Shown: piece after piece, positions 43,893 through 55,131 of the stretch
Layout of the letters: each line of letters opens with the position of its first letter
Position numbering within the stretch: position 1 is the stretch's first letter
NCBI GenBank assembly: GCA_018136815.1
Contig: CM030934.1
Location: 2,867,070-2,931,069 of the forward strand
DNA from: Isochrysis galbana
Taxonomy: Eukaryota > Haptophyta > Isochrysidales > Isochrysidaceae
Length of the DNA stretch: 64,000 nt
Direction of reading: 5' to 3'
Program-made: the position numbers and the translations under genes
The notes under the pieces: model-generated
Database searches by the model: none
What the model was told of the DNA's origin: nothing
What the model saw: the letters and a program-made list of their open reading frames with translations, nothing else

Positions 43893-44355
43893 TGGGGTGG
43901 CTGGTGGAGAGGGGAGTTGCCCCTTCACCGAAGAACAGACAGTTGGGTGGTGAGGCCCCCCCTGGCGGTATCATCCTCACGCTTGGACGTACCTATTGGA
44001 GTACTATTTATGATTTATGTTAGAATAGAGAGTAGAGTGAAGTAGTAGGGAGGTCAAACAGGGCTTTATAACTACTAATATGGGGGGGGACATTTTTGGG
44101 CCATTTCCCAAAGCCCACAACAAAACTCCCAGGGGAGCCACCTGTCGCCACGAAAATCTTCGCCAGAAAATGGTGCGATTCTGCGATTCTCCTTCTCCTC
44201 CCCCCTCCCCCTCGCCCCTCGCCCTCGCCCCTCCACTGTCCATTGTCCATTGCCATTGCCATTGCAACTAACTTTATAGTCAGTTGCCATGGAGCGCGCC
44301 GGTGCGCCCCTCCTCTCCTTCGGCCCCCCCCGCCGAGGGCGGCCCCCCAGCTGCC
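43623..44355. other. 5' flank of the dynein gene, no other gene
   Basis: Positions 43690-43890 are GA-rich on the plus strand, so CT-rich on the dynein coding strand, with a GA run at 43861-43889. Positions 44000-44050 contain TAGAATAGAGAGTAGAG. Positions 44190-44260 are C-rich. Probably the promoter region. Confidence 0.45.
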
Positions 44356-45267
44356 ATGGAACAGTCGCTCATGAAGCGAACGCGTCCGCCATCCGAGGCC
44401 GAGCAGGTGCGCGCGACTCGCGTCGCGCCACGCGCCACACGGCCCGTGGCCCGTGGCCCTGGCCACACCATGCTAGCCCGGTCACTCTCCTTCCGCACTT
44501 CCGCGCCCTCCATGCGCCGTGCGTCGTGCGTCGATCACCATGCCCGTAGTCACCCCCGAGAAAAGCTCCAAGAGCTCCCCGCAAGAACCGCGTTCCGCGC
44601 TAGCTGCCGGCGCGCCCTCGCAGGCAATCTCCAAGAGTGAGAGCAGCCTTGCTCTGACATACTCCTACCCCTCGTTGCCAAAAATCTGACATTGGTAAAG
44701 TCTAGCGTTCCGCTCTCTTCCCCGCCCCTCCGGGACTCTCAGCCCCCCTCCCCCTGGCCCCTGGCGAGGGCGAGATCGCCCTTCCCGTCCCCTCCGCTCC
44801 GCTTCATCTCGACACGTTGTGCAAACCCCGCGATGTTAGATAAATCGTGCCGTTTAAGTGAATGGCCGCAGCGCTCGCTTCACCTCGAGCGATCTCGCTA
44901 TGCTCCCTTGCACTGCGACACTGCGACGAGCCCGGCCGCGCAGCTCTACAGGTCGTACCGCCAGAAGATCAACACCCTCAAGACTCAAGAGCATGAAGGC
45001 GGCCGAGCTGCAGCATGAGATCGGCGCTCTTCCCCCCTGCCATCGCTTCACCTTCGCCAACAGGATTCAGGCATTCAGGCGCAGGCTCAGCTGATGTTGC
45101 GCTACAAGATGATGTACGAGGAGCAATATCGAGGAGGCGGTGGACGACGCGGGCGAACCTGTGGAGTTGCAATTCGAGAGCTCAAGAAGTCGTGGCTCAA
45201 CAAGGACTTGCTGAACTACATGTTTCCCGATGACGGCGAAGCCACCAGCGCCGCTCCAGCTGCCTGA
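44356..45267 (+). CDS. Doubtful small multi-exon gene, unknown function
   Basis: An ATG at 44356 opens MEQSLMKRTRPPSEAEQ and is followed by a good donor (GAGCAG|GTGCGC) after 44406. Positions 44539-44690 read MPVVTPEKSSKSSPQEP... in one frame. Positions 44900-45000 hold LYRSYRQKINTLKTQ. After an acceptor-like CGCCAACAG at about 45064, a final segment reads LMLRYKMMYEEQ and later LKKSWLNKDLLNYMFPDDGE with a stop at 45265-45267. The pieces are protein-like, but I could not join them with consistent splice phases. Within the last part two frames alternate. A host gene, possibly decayed or with sequence errors, is likely; no family recognised. Confidence 0.35.
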
Positions 45268-45581
45268 CCGAGGTGGTGTGGGAGTGTGGGAGGGCGGTGT
45301 GAGCGATGAGTCATCTACAGTGCGTACTGCGTGGTGCAAGAGTGAAGGCGTGAGGCAAGTGCACGTAGCAGCGGGCTCGTGGTGGGCGGCAATGCAGCTA
45401 AAAGTGCAGCCCTATACGTGTGAGTGCGATGTGCGATGTGCAGCCGGCGGCACGTGTGCAGTGTTGCTGGACTCATGCTATTGTGTCCCTCGCGGGCTGT
45501 GATGGGTGAGGAATGCACGATTGCGCTTTCGTGGATTGAGAGGTTGTGTGGAGTGTTGATATGATGCCAACCATAAAGTTT

Positions 45582-46148
45582 GTCCCACATAACCCCTTAC
45601 AGAAAGATGGTCCAAAATCTCAAAAAGCTTGTTTGGAGAGATGGTTGACATGTACACCAAAGCTTGCCGGAAAGCTTGTCCAATCTATGGTCGGAATGAG
45701 AATGGCACCAAAGCTCGATAAAGCTCGGTCGGGCCTTATTTATGGAGAGCTAGTTATCTATTTATGGTACGTTCCCGTCCCGACTGTATGACAATACCTT
45801 CTTGTGCTACTCATCACTCATCACACTTCATACTCTATGAGACTGTATGATAACTCTCTCATCTCTTGCAATGACAACTTGAGGCGCCGCTGCGCCTCTG
45901 CGCCTCTGCTCGCCTCTCGAACTCGGGCCACGGGCCACGGCTCTCGACTCTCGACTTGCGCCTGCAGCGCGCGGACGCGCGGAGGCCTGGAGCCCGGGGG
46001 CCGAGCGCTGCGCCCCCGAAAAGCTTGCTCATACATAGATGGCTTGCCACATCAGCAAAGCTTGCCATCTAGATTGAGATTGTTGGCTTCAGCAAAGCTT
46101 GCAACAATAGATGCCATCTTTCTGTAAGAGTAAGGGGTTAGTCCCACA
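45582..46148. mobile_element. Small hAT-like non-autonomous DNA element with 8-bp target duplication
   Basis: The element proper is 45590-46140 (551 bp). It starts TAACCCCTTACAGAAAGATGG and ends with the inverted counterpart CCATCTTTCTGTAA-GAGT-AAGGGGTTA, a terminal inverted repeat of about 21 bp with one 4-nt insertion. It is flanked by identical GTCCCACA octamers at 45582-45589 and 46141-46148. Eight-bp duplications are the hallmark of hAT transposons. No transposase frame is present. Inside, AAAGCTTG is repeated near both ends and the centre is very GC-rich. Confidence 0.85.
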
Positions 46149-46970
46149 TTAATCGGCACAGCGGGCACGCACCTGATACTGAGAGCAGATGTACACCGGC
46201 GGCGAGCGCCCCGCGCTACACGCATGTCGCGCCATCTCGTGAAGTGTATGAGCGCTCCCTACAGTGAGTGAGTGTGAGTGGGAGACGAAGGAACAGAGGC
46301 AGCTCAGCAGCGGGATGGTGGGCGGTGGGCGAGGGCGTCGAGAACTGCTCACCGGCCACGGCAGTGGTCCGGCAGTGGTCTAAGATAATGTGCCACCATG
46401 GCCTCGCGACTCCCTCTCCCTCCCGGTCCACCAGAGCGCCTACTCCTCTCGCCTCGCGCTATTGTGAGACTTTTGTACAGCCGTTTTGGGCCCGCTCCAC
46501 CTGCTGCGACGGTCGTGTGAGAACGACGCGTGCGCGACGGAGCAACGGAGCAACGCTGGCAGGGCAGTGTGCCTGCGGTTCTGTCTCACCTGTGGGAGCC
46601 CTGCGGCAGCCCGCATAGTGGCTAGGCCAGATGGGTCGGATCAGCCCGATGAAAGCAGGAGTCCTGCCGGCACTTCCCAAAAATAGAACGTCAACCTTTT
46701 GGCAACGAGGGGTACCGTGGAGTAGAGTAGAGAGAGAGATAAGAGTAGAGAGAGAGAGAAGAGTAGAGTAGAGAGTAGACTTTCTCGGGGCGGCGGGCCG
46801 CCGCTGCTGGACGGCCGGCTCAGCTTCGTCAAAGAAGCGCGGCGGGGGGGGGGGGGGGGGAGGCGAGAGAGGGGGAGAGAGAGGGAGGGGGGGGGGGAGA
46901 GAGAAGAGAGAGAGAGAGAAGAGAAGAGGGAGAGAGAGAGAAGAGAGGGAGAGGGAGAGGGGGAGAGAGA

Positions 46971-47017
<47 letters not shown>

Positions 47018-47594
47018 AGAGAGGGAGAGAGAGAGAAGAGGGAGAGAGAGTAGAATAGCGGAGAGCCCCCGCCCAAGGAGAGACCACCTCACAAAATAAT
47101 ATCCCCACGCCTTCAACAGAATCCCTGCTCCTCTCTGCTCTTTCTCTCTCCTCTCTCCTCTTTCCTCTCACTTTCCTCACTCCCCCCTGCTTCCTCCTCC
47201 CTTACGACTCTCCTCCTGCTCCTGCCTTGCTTGCCCTACTCCTACTCCCCCCCCACTCCCCCCCCCCCAAAACTCTTCTTCTTCTCCACCTTTATCTGTC
47301 TCTTCACTAGAGTAAGGACTTTTCCACTCAAACCTAGGCCCTCGGTTCCATCTCTCTTTGCGCTTCTGCTGCGCTCTTCCTCTCTCTCCACACATTATTC
47401 CTTTCTCTCCCTCTCTTCTCTCTCTCCTCTCCTCTCTCTCTCCTCCCCCCCCCCTTTCTCCCGCGCTTCCTCTCTTCTCCTCGTCGCAGCTGTCCCCTCC
47501 CTCCCGTCTCACCTACACCTCGCCTCCTCCTCCTCCGCCCCATCGCACGCCGACTCAACTGTGCCGCTCGCGCATCGCCCTCGCCCTCGCCACG
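46149..47594. other. 5' flank of the FadH-like gene, GA- then CT-rich
   Basis: Positions 46150-46700 contain no supported gene. Positions 46720-47060 are GA-rich microsatellite with a G run near 46845-46860. Positions 47100-47480 are CT-rich with C runs and lead into the start codon at 47595. Ser-Leu-Pro frames on the minus strand come from the microsatellite. Confidence 0.5.
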
Positions 47595-50500
47595 ATGCGG
47601 CGCTTCCCCACGCTGCTTGAGCCTCTCGCTCTGCGGGGCGGCGCAAGCCTCACCAACCGAGTGCTGATGGGCTCTATGCACACAGGTGAGAGAGGGGGAG
47701 AGGGGAAGGGGGAGGAGGGAGGAGGAGAGGGAGGGGGAGGGGGAGGGAGTGGGCGAGGGAGTGGGCGAGGGAGTGGGCGAGGGAGTGGGCGAGGGAGAGG
47801 GAGAGGGAGGGGGAGAGATGGGCAGCACATCGTGTGTCTTTGATGTGTAGCTGTGCGAAGAAGAGAGGGAGAGGGGCTATGGAAGGAGTGGCGTGGAAGC
47901 TTTGCGGGCGATCGCGCAGTCTCACACTCACAATCTACGCCTCACTAGTCTGAGATGGGAGCGTTGAGACTGACTAGCCCGGCCCCTCGTACGTTCATCC
48001 TGGCAGGTCTCGAAGAAGGAGAGGGCTGGAGCCACTCGTTGGAAAAGATGGGCGCATACTTTGCGGAGCGCGCCAGGGGTGCGCAGCTCGGCCAGCTAGC
48101 TCTGCGAGCTATGTTTGCGTAGGGCTATGCACTCGAATCACGAGTGCTTCAGCCCGTTGCCTGCGTGGAATCAAACGGGCGCGAGTGACCAAGTTGCAAG
48201 TGGCTTTAAGGGTGACTTGCAACACGGATGACACAGCCGCCGGAGCATCTCACGCTTGCGACTACCATTTCGACTCGTCCCTTCCTTCATGACAGGTGGA
48301 GTTGGGCTCATGGTGACTGGCGGCATTGCCCCGAACGCTGCGGGACGAGTCGCTCCGTTTGCTGCAGCAATGATGGCTTCATCAGATGCGCGGCGGCATC
48401 GCGTGGTGTGTTGCTGCCCACACATCCGGAAGTCATTGGCATCCCTTTGTAATGGATAAAAGTGCATAGTGGCGGATGCGGGATTGCAATCCACGTCCAT
48501 TAGCAAAGCCGTCCATCCTCCTGATGCGACTGATCGGGCATGCTCATCTGGTTGAATCCTCAGGTGACAGACATGGTGCATGAGACTCCCGGTGCCAAGA
48601 TTGCAATGCAGATCCTGCACGCTGGACGCTATGCCTATCACCCGTCTGCCGTCGCACCAACAGCGAAAAAGGCACCTATCGGCTGGTTCACTCCCAAGGC
48701 ACTGTCGCCTGCGGGAGTCGAAGCTACGATCGACGACTTTGCGAGGGCAGCCGGCCTTGCGCAAGAGGCGGGATATGATGGCGTTGAGGTACGCTGATGG
48801 GAGCGCTCAAATACGCCCCATCCATCTCCGTTCTGAGAACTCGTGGGCTCGAATAGTCCAACATCGTTCGATGGATCGAACAAGCGAAGGCCGAGAGCTT
48901 CGGAGACCCCCCTTTAATTTCCTATCGCCATGTTCACGAGTCTCAACAACGTGGCTTCGGTCGCGGAAGGACAACAGCTGATCTTGTGCTCGCTCCCCTG
49001 ACCATCCGTCCCTTTAGGTTATGGGATCGGAGGGCTATCTCATCAACCAGTTCCTCGTTTCCCGCACAAACAAGCGAACGGATGAGTGGGGCGGCTCCTT
49101 TTCAAATCGAATGCGCCTCCCGGTGGAAATTGTGCGGGCTCACGTGGACGGCGCGCTCGCATGTGCTGCCCCCAACGCCGGCCCGGAGCCGTTGCACGAG
49201 AACCCCTCCCTACCGCTGCCCGTGTGCCTAGGTAAAAAGATGCCGCGCGGCCGTGCGTGACGACTTCATCATCATTTTTCGGCTGTCAATGCTCGATCTG
49301 GTCGAGGACGGCTCTGATTGGAGCGAGGTTGTTGCTCTCGCGCAGGTGAGCCAAGGACATGCGAGCCCCACACGCACCCTCGATCACCGGTGCCGACGAG
49401 CCACCTTGAATCCCACCCCTCCAGGCAATTGAAGATGCTGGGGCCACAATCATCAACACGGGTATCGGCTGGCACGAGGCACGGGTACCCACCATTGCCA
49501 CTTCCGTTCCAAGGGGCGGGTTCGCGTGAGTCATACCGCTTCGCTTGCTCGGAATCCCTCCCGCGCACACCCCTGGCCAAATCAGCCCGCATTCAGGCTG
49601 TGCAACTGGCATCACGGGCGGTGGCCATCCTTTCAGATTTCTCTTGCGCGTAATCCCTTGCGGGTGACTTGCTCAGCCTGCCTTACTTTGCTGCTCTCCA
49701 TCTCGCCCCATGCACATTCGCCTTAGTTGGGTCACTGAGAAGCTCAAGCCATCGGTGTCTCTCCCTCTCGTCGCCACGAATCGCATCAACACGCCCGAGG
49801 TGGCTGAGGCGATTCTCGCTTCGGGCAAAGCCGATCTCGTCTCCATGGCACGGCCGCTGCTCGCCGATCCCGAATTCGTGAACAAGGCGGCGGCGGGCAC
49901 TCCGGAGCTCATCAACACGTGCATTGCTTGCAACCAGGTGGGCTTGCTTGTCCGCCCCCGTCTGCGGATACTGTGGAGAGCCCGGAAGGAGCCACAGCAG
50001 CTATAGGGACCTTGGCGACACGTGGTGCTTCCAATTGTCACGGTGTCTTGCTGCAGGCTTGCCTCGACCATACCTTCCAGATGAAGCGGGCCTCGTGTCT
50101 GGTTAATCCTCGCGCCGGCTACGAAACGGAACTGAACTACACGCCGACTTTATCACCCAAGACTGTGGCTGTTGTCGGATCTGGACCGGCCGGTCTCGCT
50201 TGCGCAACAGTTGCCGCACAACGCGGACACAAGGTGCGGATGCGCCAATCGTTTGTCTCTCTTGCTCGCAAGCAAGCACCACATGTACGGCAGAGGGCCC
50301 GCATGCACGGCTCGCCCCACGCGCCTTCGCCGGCCGGAAGCGTCACATACTCACGTACACTTTGCCGTTGGCGACCCCGTGAAGGTTACATTATTCGACA
50401 AGAGCCCGTTCATTGGAGGGCAATTCAACATGGCCAAACAAATACCCGGTGCGCCTTGACAAGTACAAGGGTGGGACTCGGTGTCTCTCGCTCGTGTTCG

Positions 50501-52015
50501 GTGCTGGCGGACAGTCATGGCGTCTCAGAATGCGACACCACCACTTCCGACCTCAGGCAAAGAAGAATTTTTCGAAACGATTCGCTACTTCAAACATCAC
50601 ATTGACCGCCTTGACAAGAACCTGGATCTGCAGCTTGGAATTGAGGTGCGCTTGTCTTGCCAGCTAGGCCGTCCACCCACAGGATCGCACCCTAGCCTCA
50701 AGGTCTTGCGCTGAGGCCCGATTCCACCTGGCAAACCCAACCTCACCGGCATATATTCCACCTGGCAAAGGTCTCTGCGGGTGACCTCACCGGCTTCGAC
50801 AAGGTCGTCTTGGCTACGGGCGTCACCCCCAGATCCCTCAAGGGGATGCCGGGATTCGATCATCCGAAGGTGAGGCGGAAGTGGCGCGGTGCCACACTAG
50901 CTTGAAGCCCGCAGCCACCGTGCGTGCGTGCGCCGTCTGCCGCGGACTGCCATCGGCGCGGCGTGGTTGCTCAATGTCATGCGTGCATCTGGCATCACCC
51001 CCCGACATGCATCGGCTTCCCATTCATATTCACCTCTTCTGCCGCAGGTCATCTCGTACGTCGACGTTTTAACTCGCCGCAAGCGCGTCGGCTCCTCTGT
51101 GGCGATCATTGGCGCCGGAGGCATCGGCTTTGATGTTGCCGAGTTTCTTCTGCACACCGCCGACGCGCACCCAGCGCCGCCTGCGGACGCCTTCTCTGCC
51201 CCTACCTTGCCGCAAACGGACAGCTTCCTGAATCAGTGGGGTATTAATCCCGACGCTATGGCCACACGGGGCGGCCTGCTCCCATCAGACAGGGCGGGCA
51301 AAGCCGCCACCACGCGGAAGATCTACTTATTGCAACGCAAGAAGGGCAAGCTTGGCGCTGGGCTGGGGAAGACCACGGGATGGATCCATAGGGCGACGTT
51401 GCAGCAGGGCGGCGTTGAGATGATAGGTGAAGCTGAATGAGGCCGCGCGGGGGGGGGGGGGGGGGGGGCGGTTGCGGTCTTTCGACGAATAGCCTCACCG
51501 TCGCTTCGTCTGGAGCCTTGTCCGCACATTTCAACCACTCGTCCTAGCTGCAACCCGGTGCTCCCGCCAAATCTCAGGCGGTGTCAAGTACGACAAAGTG
51601 GACGATGTAGGCCTGCATCTGACCACAAAGGGCGGCACCCCTCAAATACTCGAAGTGGATACGATTGTGGTGTGCGCCGGTCAATTATCCGAGACGAGCC
51701 TCGAGAAACCATTGCGTGAGCGTGGCATCACGCCCTTCCTGATCGGCGGTGCGCACCTGGCGGCCGAGCTCGATGCAAAGAGAGCCATTGACCAAGGGTC
51801 GCGCCTCGCTGCTGAGATTGAAACGGCCTCGCCGGAGAAGGTGCGCTGCAGAGAGGACATGCCCCTGCGTTGAGGCACAGCTCGTCCCGACCTCTTTCCT
51901 ATGAGCTCGCCGCTAATCTTTCCCTCGTCGTTGGCAGGTGGGCGAGCTCGTTGCGCCTCTTGGGATGGCGGGCTGGCTTTTCCAAAAGTTCACGGAGAGG
52001 AAGGCCAACAAGTGA
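47595..52015 (+). CDS. fadH: FadH-type NADPH 2,4-dienoyl-CoA reductase
   Basis: Fifteen exons: 47595-47685, 48007-48078, 48296-48405, 48564-48788, 49018-49131, 49232-49345, 49425-49525, 49727-49937, 50057-50233, 50385-50448, 50557-50645, 50771-50869, 51048-51426, 51578-51840, 51938-52015. All phases agree; the product is 728 residues (E. coli FadH about 670). It reduces 2,4-dienoyl-CoA intermediates of unsaturated fatty-acid beta-oxidation using FMN, a 4Fe-4S cluster and FAD. Residues 1-345 are the Old Yellow Enzyme barrel (MVTGGIAPN, QILHAGRYAY). Tyr173 and His259 match catalytic Tyr166 and His252 of E. coli. Cys341, 344, 348 and 360 match its cluster ligands, a constant +7 offset. FAD loop VVGSGPAGLA and NADP loop IIGAGGIGFD follow, then LGKTTGWIHR. 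No peroxisomal SKL end or clear mitochondrial presequence is seen. Confidence 0.94.
47688..47820 (+). repeat. GGGAGA microsatellite in intron 1 of the FadH-like gene
   Basis: Units of GGGCGAGGGAGT and GGGAGAGG fill the start of intron 1. They mirror the CT-rich leader upstream of exon 1, so exon 1 again lies between complementary simple repeats. Confidence 0.8.
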
Positions 52016-52332
52016 GGCCTATTTGTTCTTGGCGATGTGCCAACACCGTGGCCCGATCGGGGAGACGCCTTGCCTCCTCCTGAGCCAGTCCCTGAGGCGT
52101 TCCGCGAGGAAAACACCAAGAGGGAGGAGGGCGGGGGGCGGGGGGGGAGCCGCAAGTTCCCACGAGCAATCCAAGATGCATATACGACCAAATTATAGAT
52201 TATGCTACGAGCAAGACTCCAAATGTGCTCGAATGAAAGCGTTTTTGCACAAGAGGCGTTTGTAGTTGTAGCCATGCTGTTCTAGAGTTGTTGCAGGTGG
52301 AACCACGAGCTATTTACGAGCTATGCGATGTT
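52016..52332. other. 3' flank of the FadH-like gene, nothing identified
   Basis: A G-rich patch lies at 52126-52150. The remainder is lower in GC and probably 3' untranslated sequence. No gene seen. Confidence 0.4.
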
Positions 52333-52462
52333 GCATACAACCTACTTTATAAGTGGGGGACAATGGGGGCCTCGCTCCCCCCTCACACCATCGCGGACAC
52401 CCCCTGGGGTGGGCCCGTACCATCGCAACCCCAGCCCCTGCTCTTTGGCAGGGGAGCGCTTT
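52333..52462 (+). repeat. GC-rich dispersed repeat, truncated copy
   Basis: It runs from ACTTTATAAGTGGGGG through CCCGTACCATCGCAACCCC to GGCAGGGG and matches the first 125 bp of the 23990-24275 copy (read in reverse) with few differences, then stops abruptly. Confidence 0.8.
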
Positions 52463-53689
52463 CGCGTACCTTTGGAAGTCGCGCCCGAATTTTAGCTTGT
52501 CCAGCGCGAGGCAGTAGGTAGTAGAAACCCCAGTTCACTCCGTCGAAGGCCTTTTCCTAGTCCAGGGCTAACATGATGCCGGGTTCCCTCGTTTCTTCTA
52601 AGTATGCTTGTGTGATGTGTGAGTTGGCGGCCGCCCTCCGCCTCCACCCGGCCTCCCTCCGCCTCCCCTCGCCTTAGTTAGGTATTGCTCGCACTCTTTC
52701 GCGGTGAACGCGTCCGTGCATCCGTATTCTTTGAACACATTGTGTACAACGTTGCATTCTATCTTGCTCCATAGTTCCGTTCCTCCCAGCGTGGGCGCAT
52801 GCTTGGACTAGCGTGCGTCGGGTTGCACCGAGAGAAGAGGCGCGCCACGCTCCCCCATGAGCAATCTCCCAATAGCTCTCGGGGGATTTTCTCGGTCCCC
52901 CGATAGCTCTCGGTGGGGCGGTTGGCGATCGGGAGAAAATTTCCCCCCGATAGCTCTCGGGGGCCCCCGATAGCTCCTGGGGGGCGTTGGCTCCTGGGGG
53001 GTAACATATATATATCTTTCTTTACGCCCTCACTCACGCCTCACGCCCTCTTGCACCTTCCCCTTATCATCTCTCTTCTCTTTCTATAAGTAGAGAACAT
53101 TTAGTAATCATTAGCAAATAGATATAGATATGCACACATTCTCATTCCATCATTCCATCAATCACATCACTGCTTTCCCGCTTCCTGCTTCCTCTTGGTG
53201 CGGTTGTAACGTTGTGACGCAACAAGACAGAGGCAGAGGACAAAGGCCTCAACTTGATCAGCCCAAGAAGTTGCACGCACAGAAGGAAACATACACATAC
53301 ACGCAAGCAAAGAGAAGACACGCTCACACGAAGCATAATTAGGTGCCTCACACCAGCAGGGCGAGCAGCGCATGGTGCATGGTTGGGTGGCAGGGCATAC
53401 CGCATACCTCCCGGAGTCGGAGGCATCGGGGGGGGGGGGGTCTGCGTTCTCCCGCCTCCCGCCAACCGCCAACAATGCTCTGTTCCCATGCGACTCCGCT
53501 CCTGGGGGCTCACGGATTATGATAGTAACACGCGTAAATATCACGTATTGAGAGTTGAACTAACTAACCAAGCTCGCACTGGATCTTTATTTTTCGCGCT
53601 TTCGCGCCTAGTGCTAGTGCCGCCGGCCAATGCCTTTCTAATGATTTTCTTGTTGAAAGGGGGGTTTTGTTTTTGATCTCGTTGCTTGA
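52463..53689. other. Intergenic, no gene; hairpin cluster at 52860-53000
   Basis: No coding features. A group of CCCGATAGCTCTCGGG palindromes lies at 52860-53000 and a G run near 53430-53441. Frames at 53140-53540 overlap on both strands without motifs. Confidence 0.45.
52860..53000. repeat. Cluster of CCCCGATAGCTCTCGGGG palindromes
   Basis: Near-palindromic units occur about four times (TCCCAATAGCTCTCGGGGGA, CCCCGATAGCTCTCGGTGGG, CCCCGATAGCTCTCGGGGG, CCCCCGATAGCTCCTGGGGG). Each can fold on itself and they can also pair with each other. Confidence 0.8.
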
Positions 53690-53930
53690 GCAGCCCAAAT
53701 ATTCCGCAAAATATGCGAAATATTTTTTGGGCCATATTCGCCCAAATATCCCGCGAAATATCCTGAATATTTCCGCCTGGCGCCTGGCGCCTGGGCCTAA
53801 ACAGTGAACACTATTACACTATCAAAAACCCTGAAAATTTCCCTCGCGCCGCGTAAACGCGGCGCTCAACCAAACGAAACAACGAACTGCACCCCGCGGC
53901 TGCGCCGCGAACACACCCAACTCACGGCGC
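53690..53930. other. Self-complementary segment rich in AAATAT and GCGCC words
   Basis: AATATTCCGCAAAATATGCG is followed by CCCGCGAAATATCCTGAATA, a GCCTGGC triplet repeat, and the perfect-stem word GCGCCGCGTAAACGCGGCGC. It has strong potential for secondary structure and no coding frame. Origin unknown. Confidence 0.4.
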
Positions 53931-54128
53931 GCGACAGTGACCACCCGTCAACTACAGACTCCCCCCCCCCCTGAAACAAGGGAACGCGAGTATTTTTTTA
54001 CCGCCTACTCGTAGAAAGAGTTCACGCCTTTGAGGGCAGCCGGCGGTGGTCCGTCTGCCTGTTAGTAGATAAACAAAAGGGGGAGGGGGGGGGTCCGTCC
54101 GCGCGCCGAGGTCGCGGGGGGGAGAGGA

Positions 54129-54305
<177 letters not shown>

Positions 54306-54599
54306 GGCGCGGAATTGGAGGAAGAGGAGAGAGAAGAGAGGGAGGGAGAATGAGAAGAGGGAAAGGGGCGGCGGAATTTTACAGCGCACGCGAGAGAAGG
54401 TAGAGGAGAGACAAGAGAGGGAGGCGGGAGCATGAATAGAGGGAGAGGGGGGGGGGGCTGCGGGGCGCACGCGAGAGCCGCGTGGAGAAGAGAGAGAGAC
54501 GAGGAGAGAGAGAGAGGAAGAGGGAAGAGAGCCCGCGAGAAGAGAGAGCTGGCTACACGGTTCGCAGAGGAGTGAGAGCGGGAAAACAGGATAGGATAG

Positions 54600-54880
<281 letters not shown>

Positions 54881-55131
54881 GAGCCGAGATTATTGACGGA
54901 GAGAGCGACGGCACAGAGGAGAGAACCGAGCCCCATGGGACTCCCACCATCCCCCGCCCCCCCCCGTCTTCTATCACGATATCTCTGCAGTTTCTAATCG
55001 TATGCGTCCACCCTCCCCGTTGTGACGGAGCCTTCCGCTCTCCTCGTCCTCTCCCTCTCCCTCTCTCCCTCTCCCTCTCTCCCTCTTTCCCTCTCTCTCC
55101 TTTCCCTCTTCGTGCTCCCGCTCGCCACACG

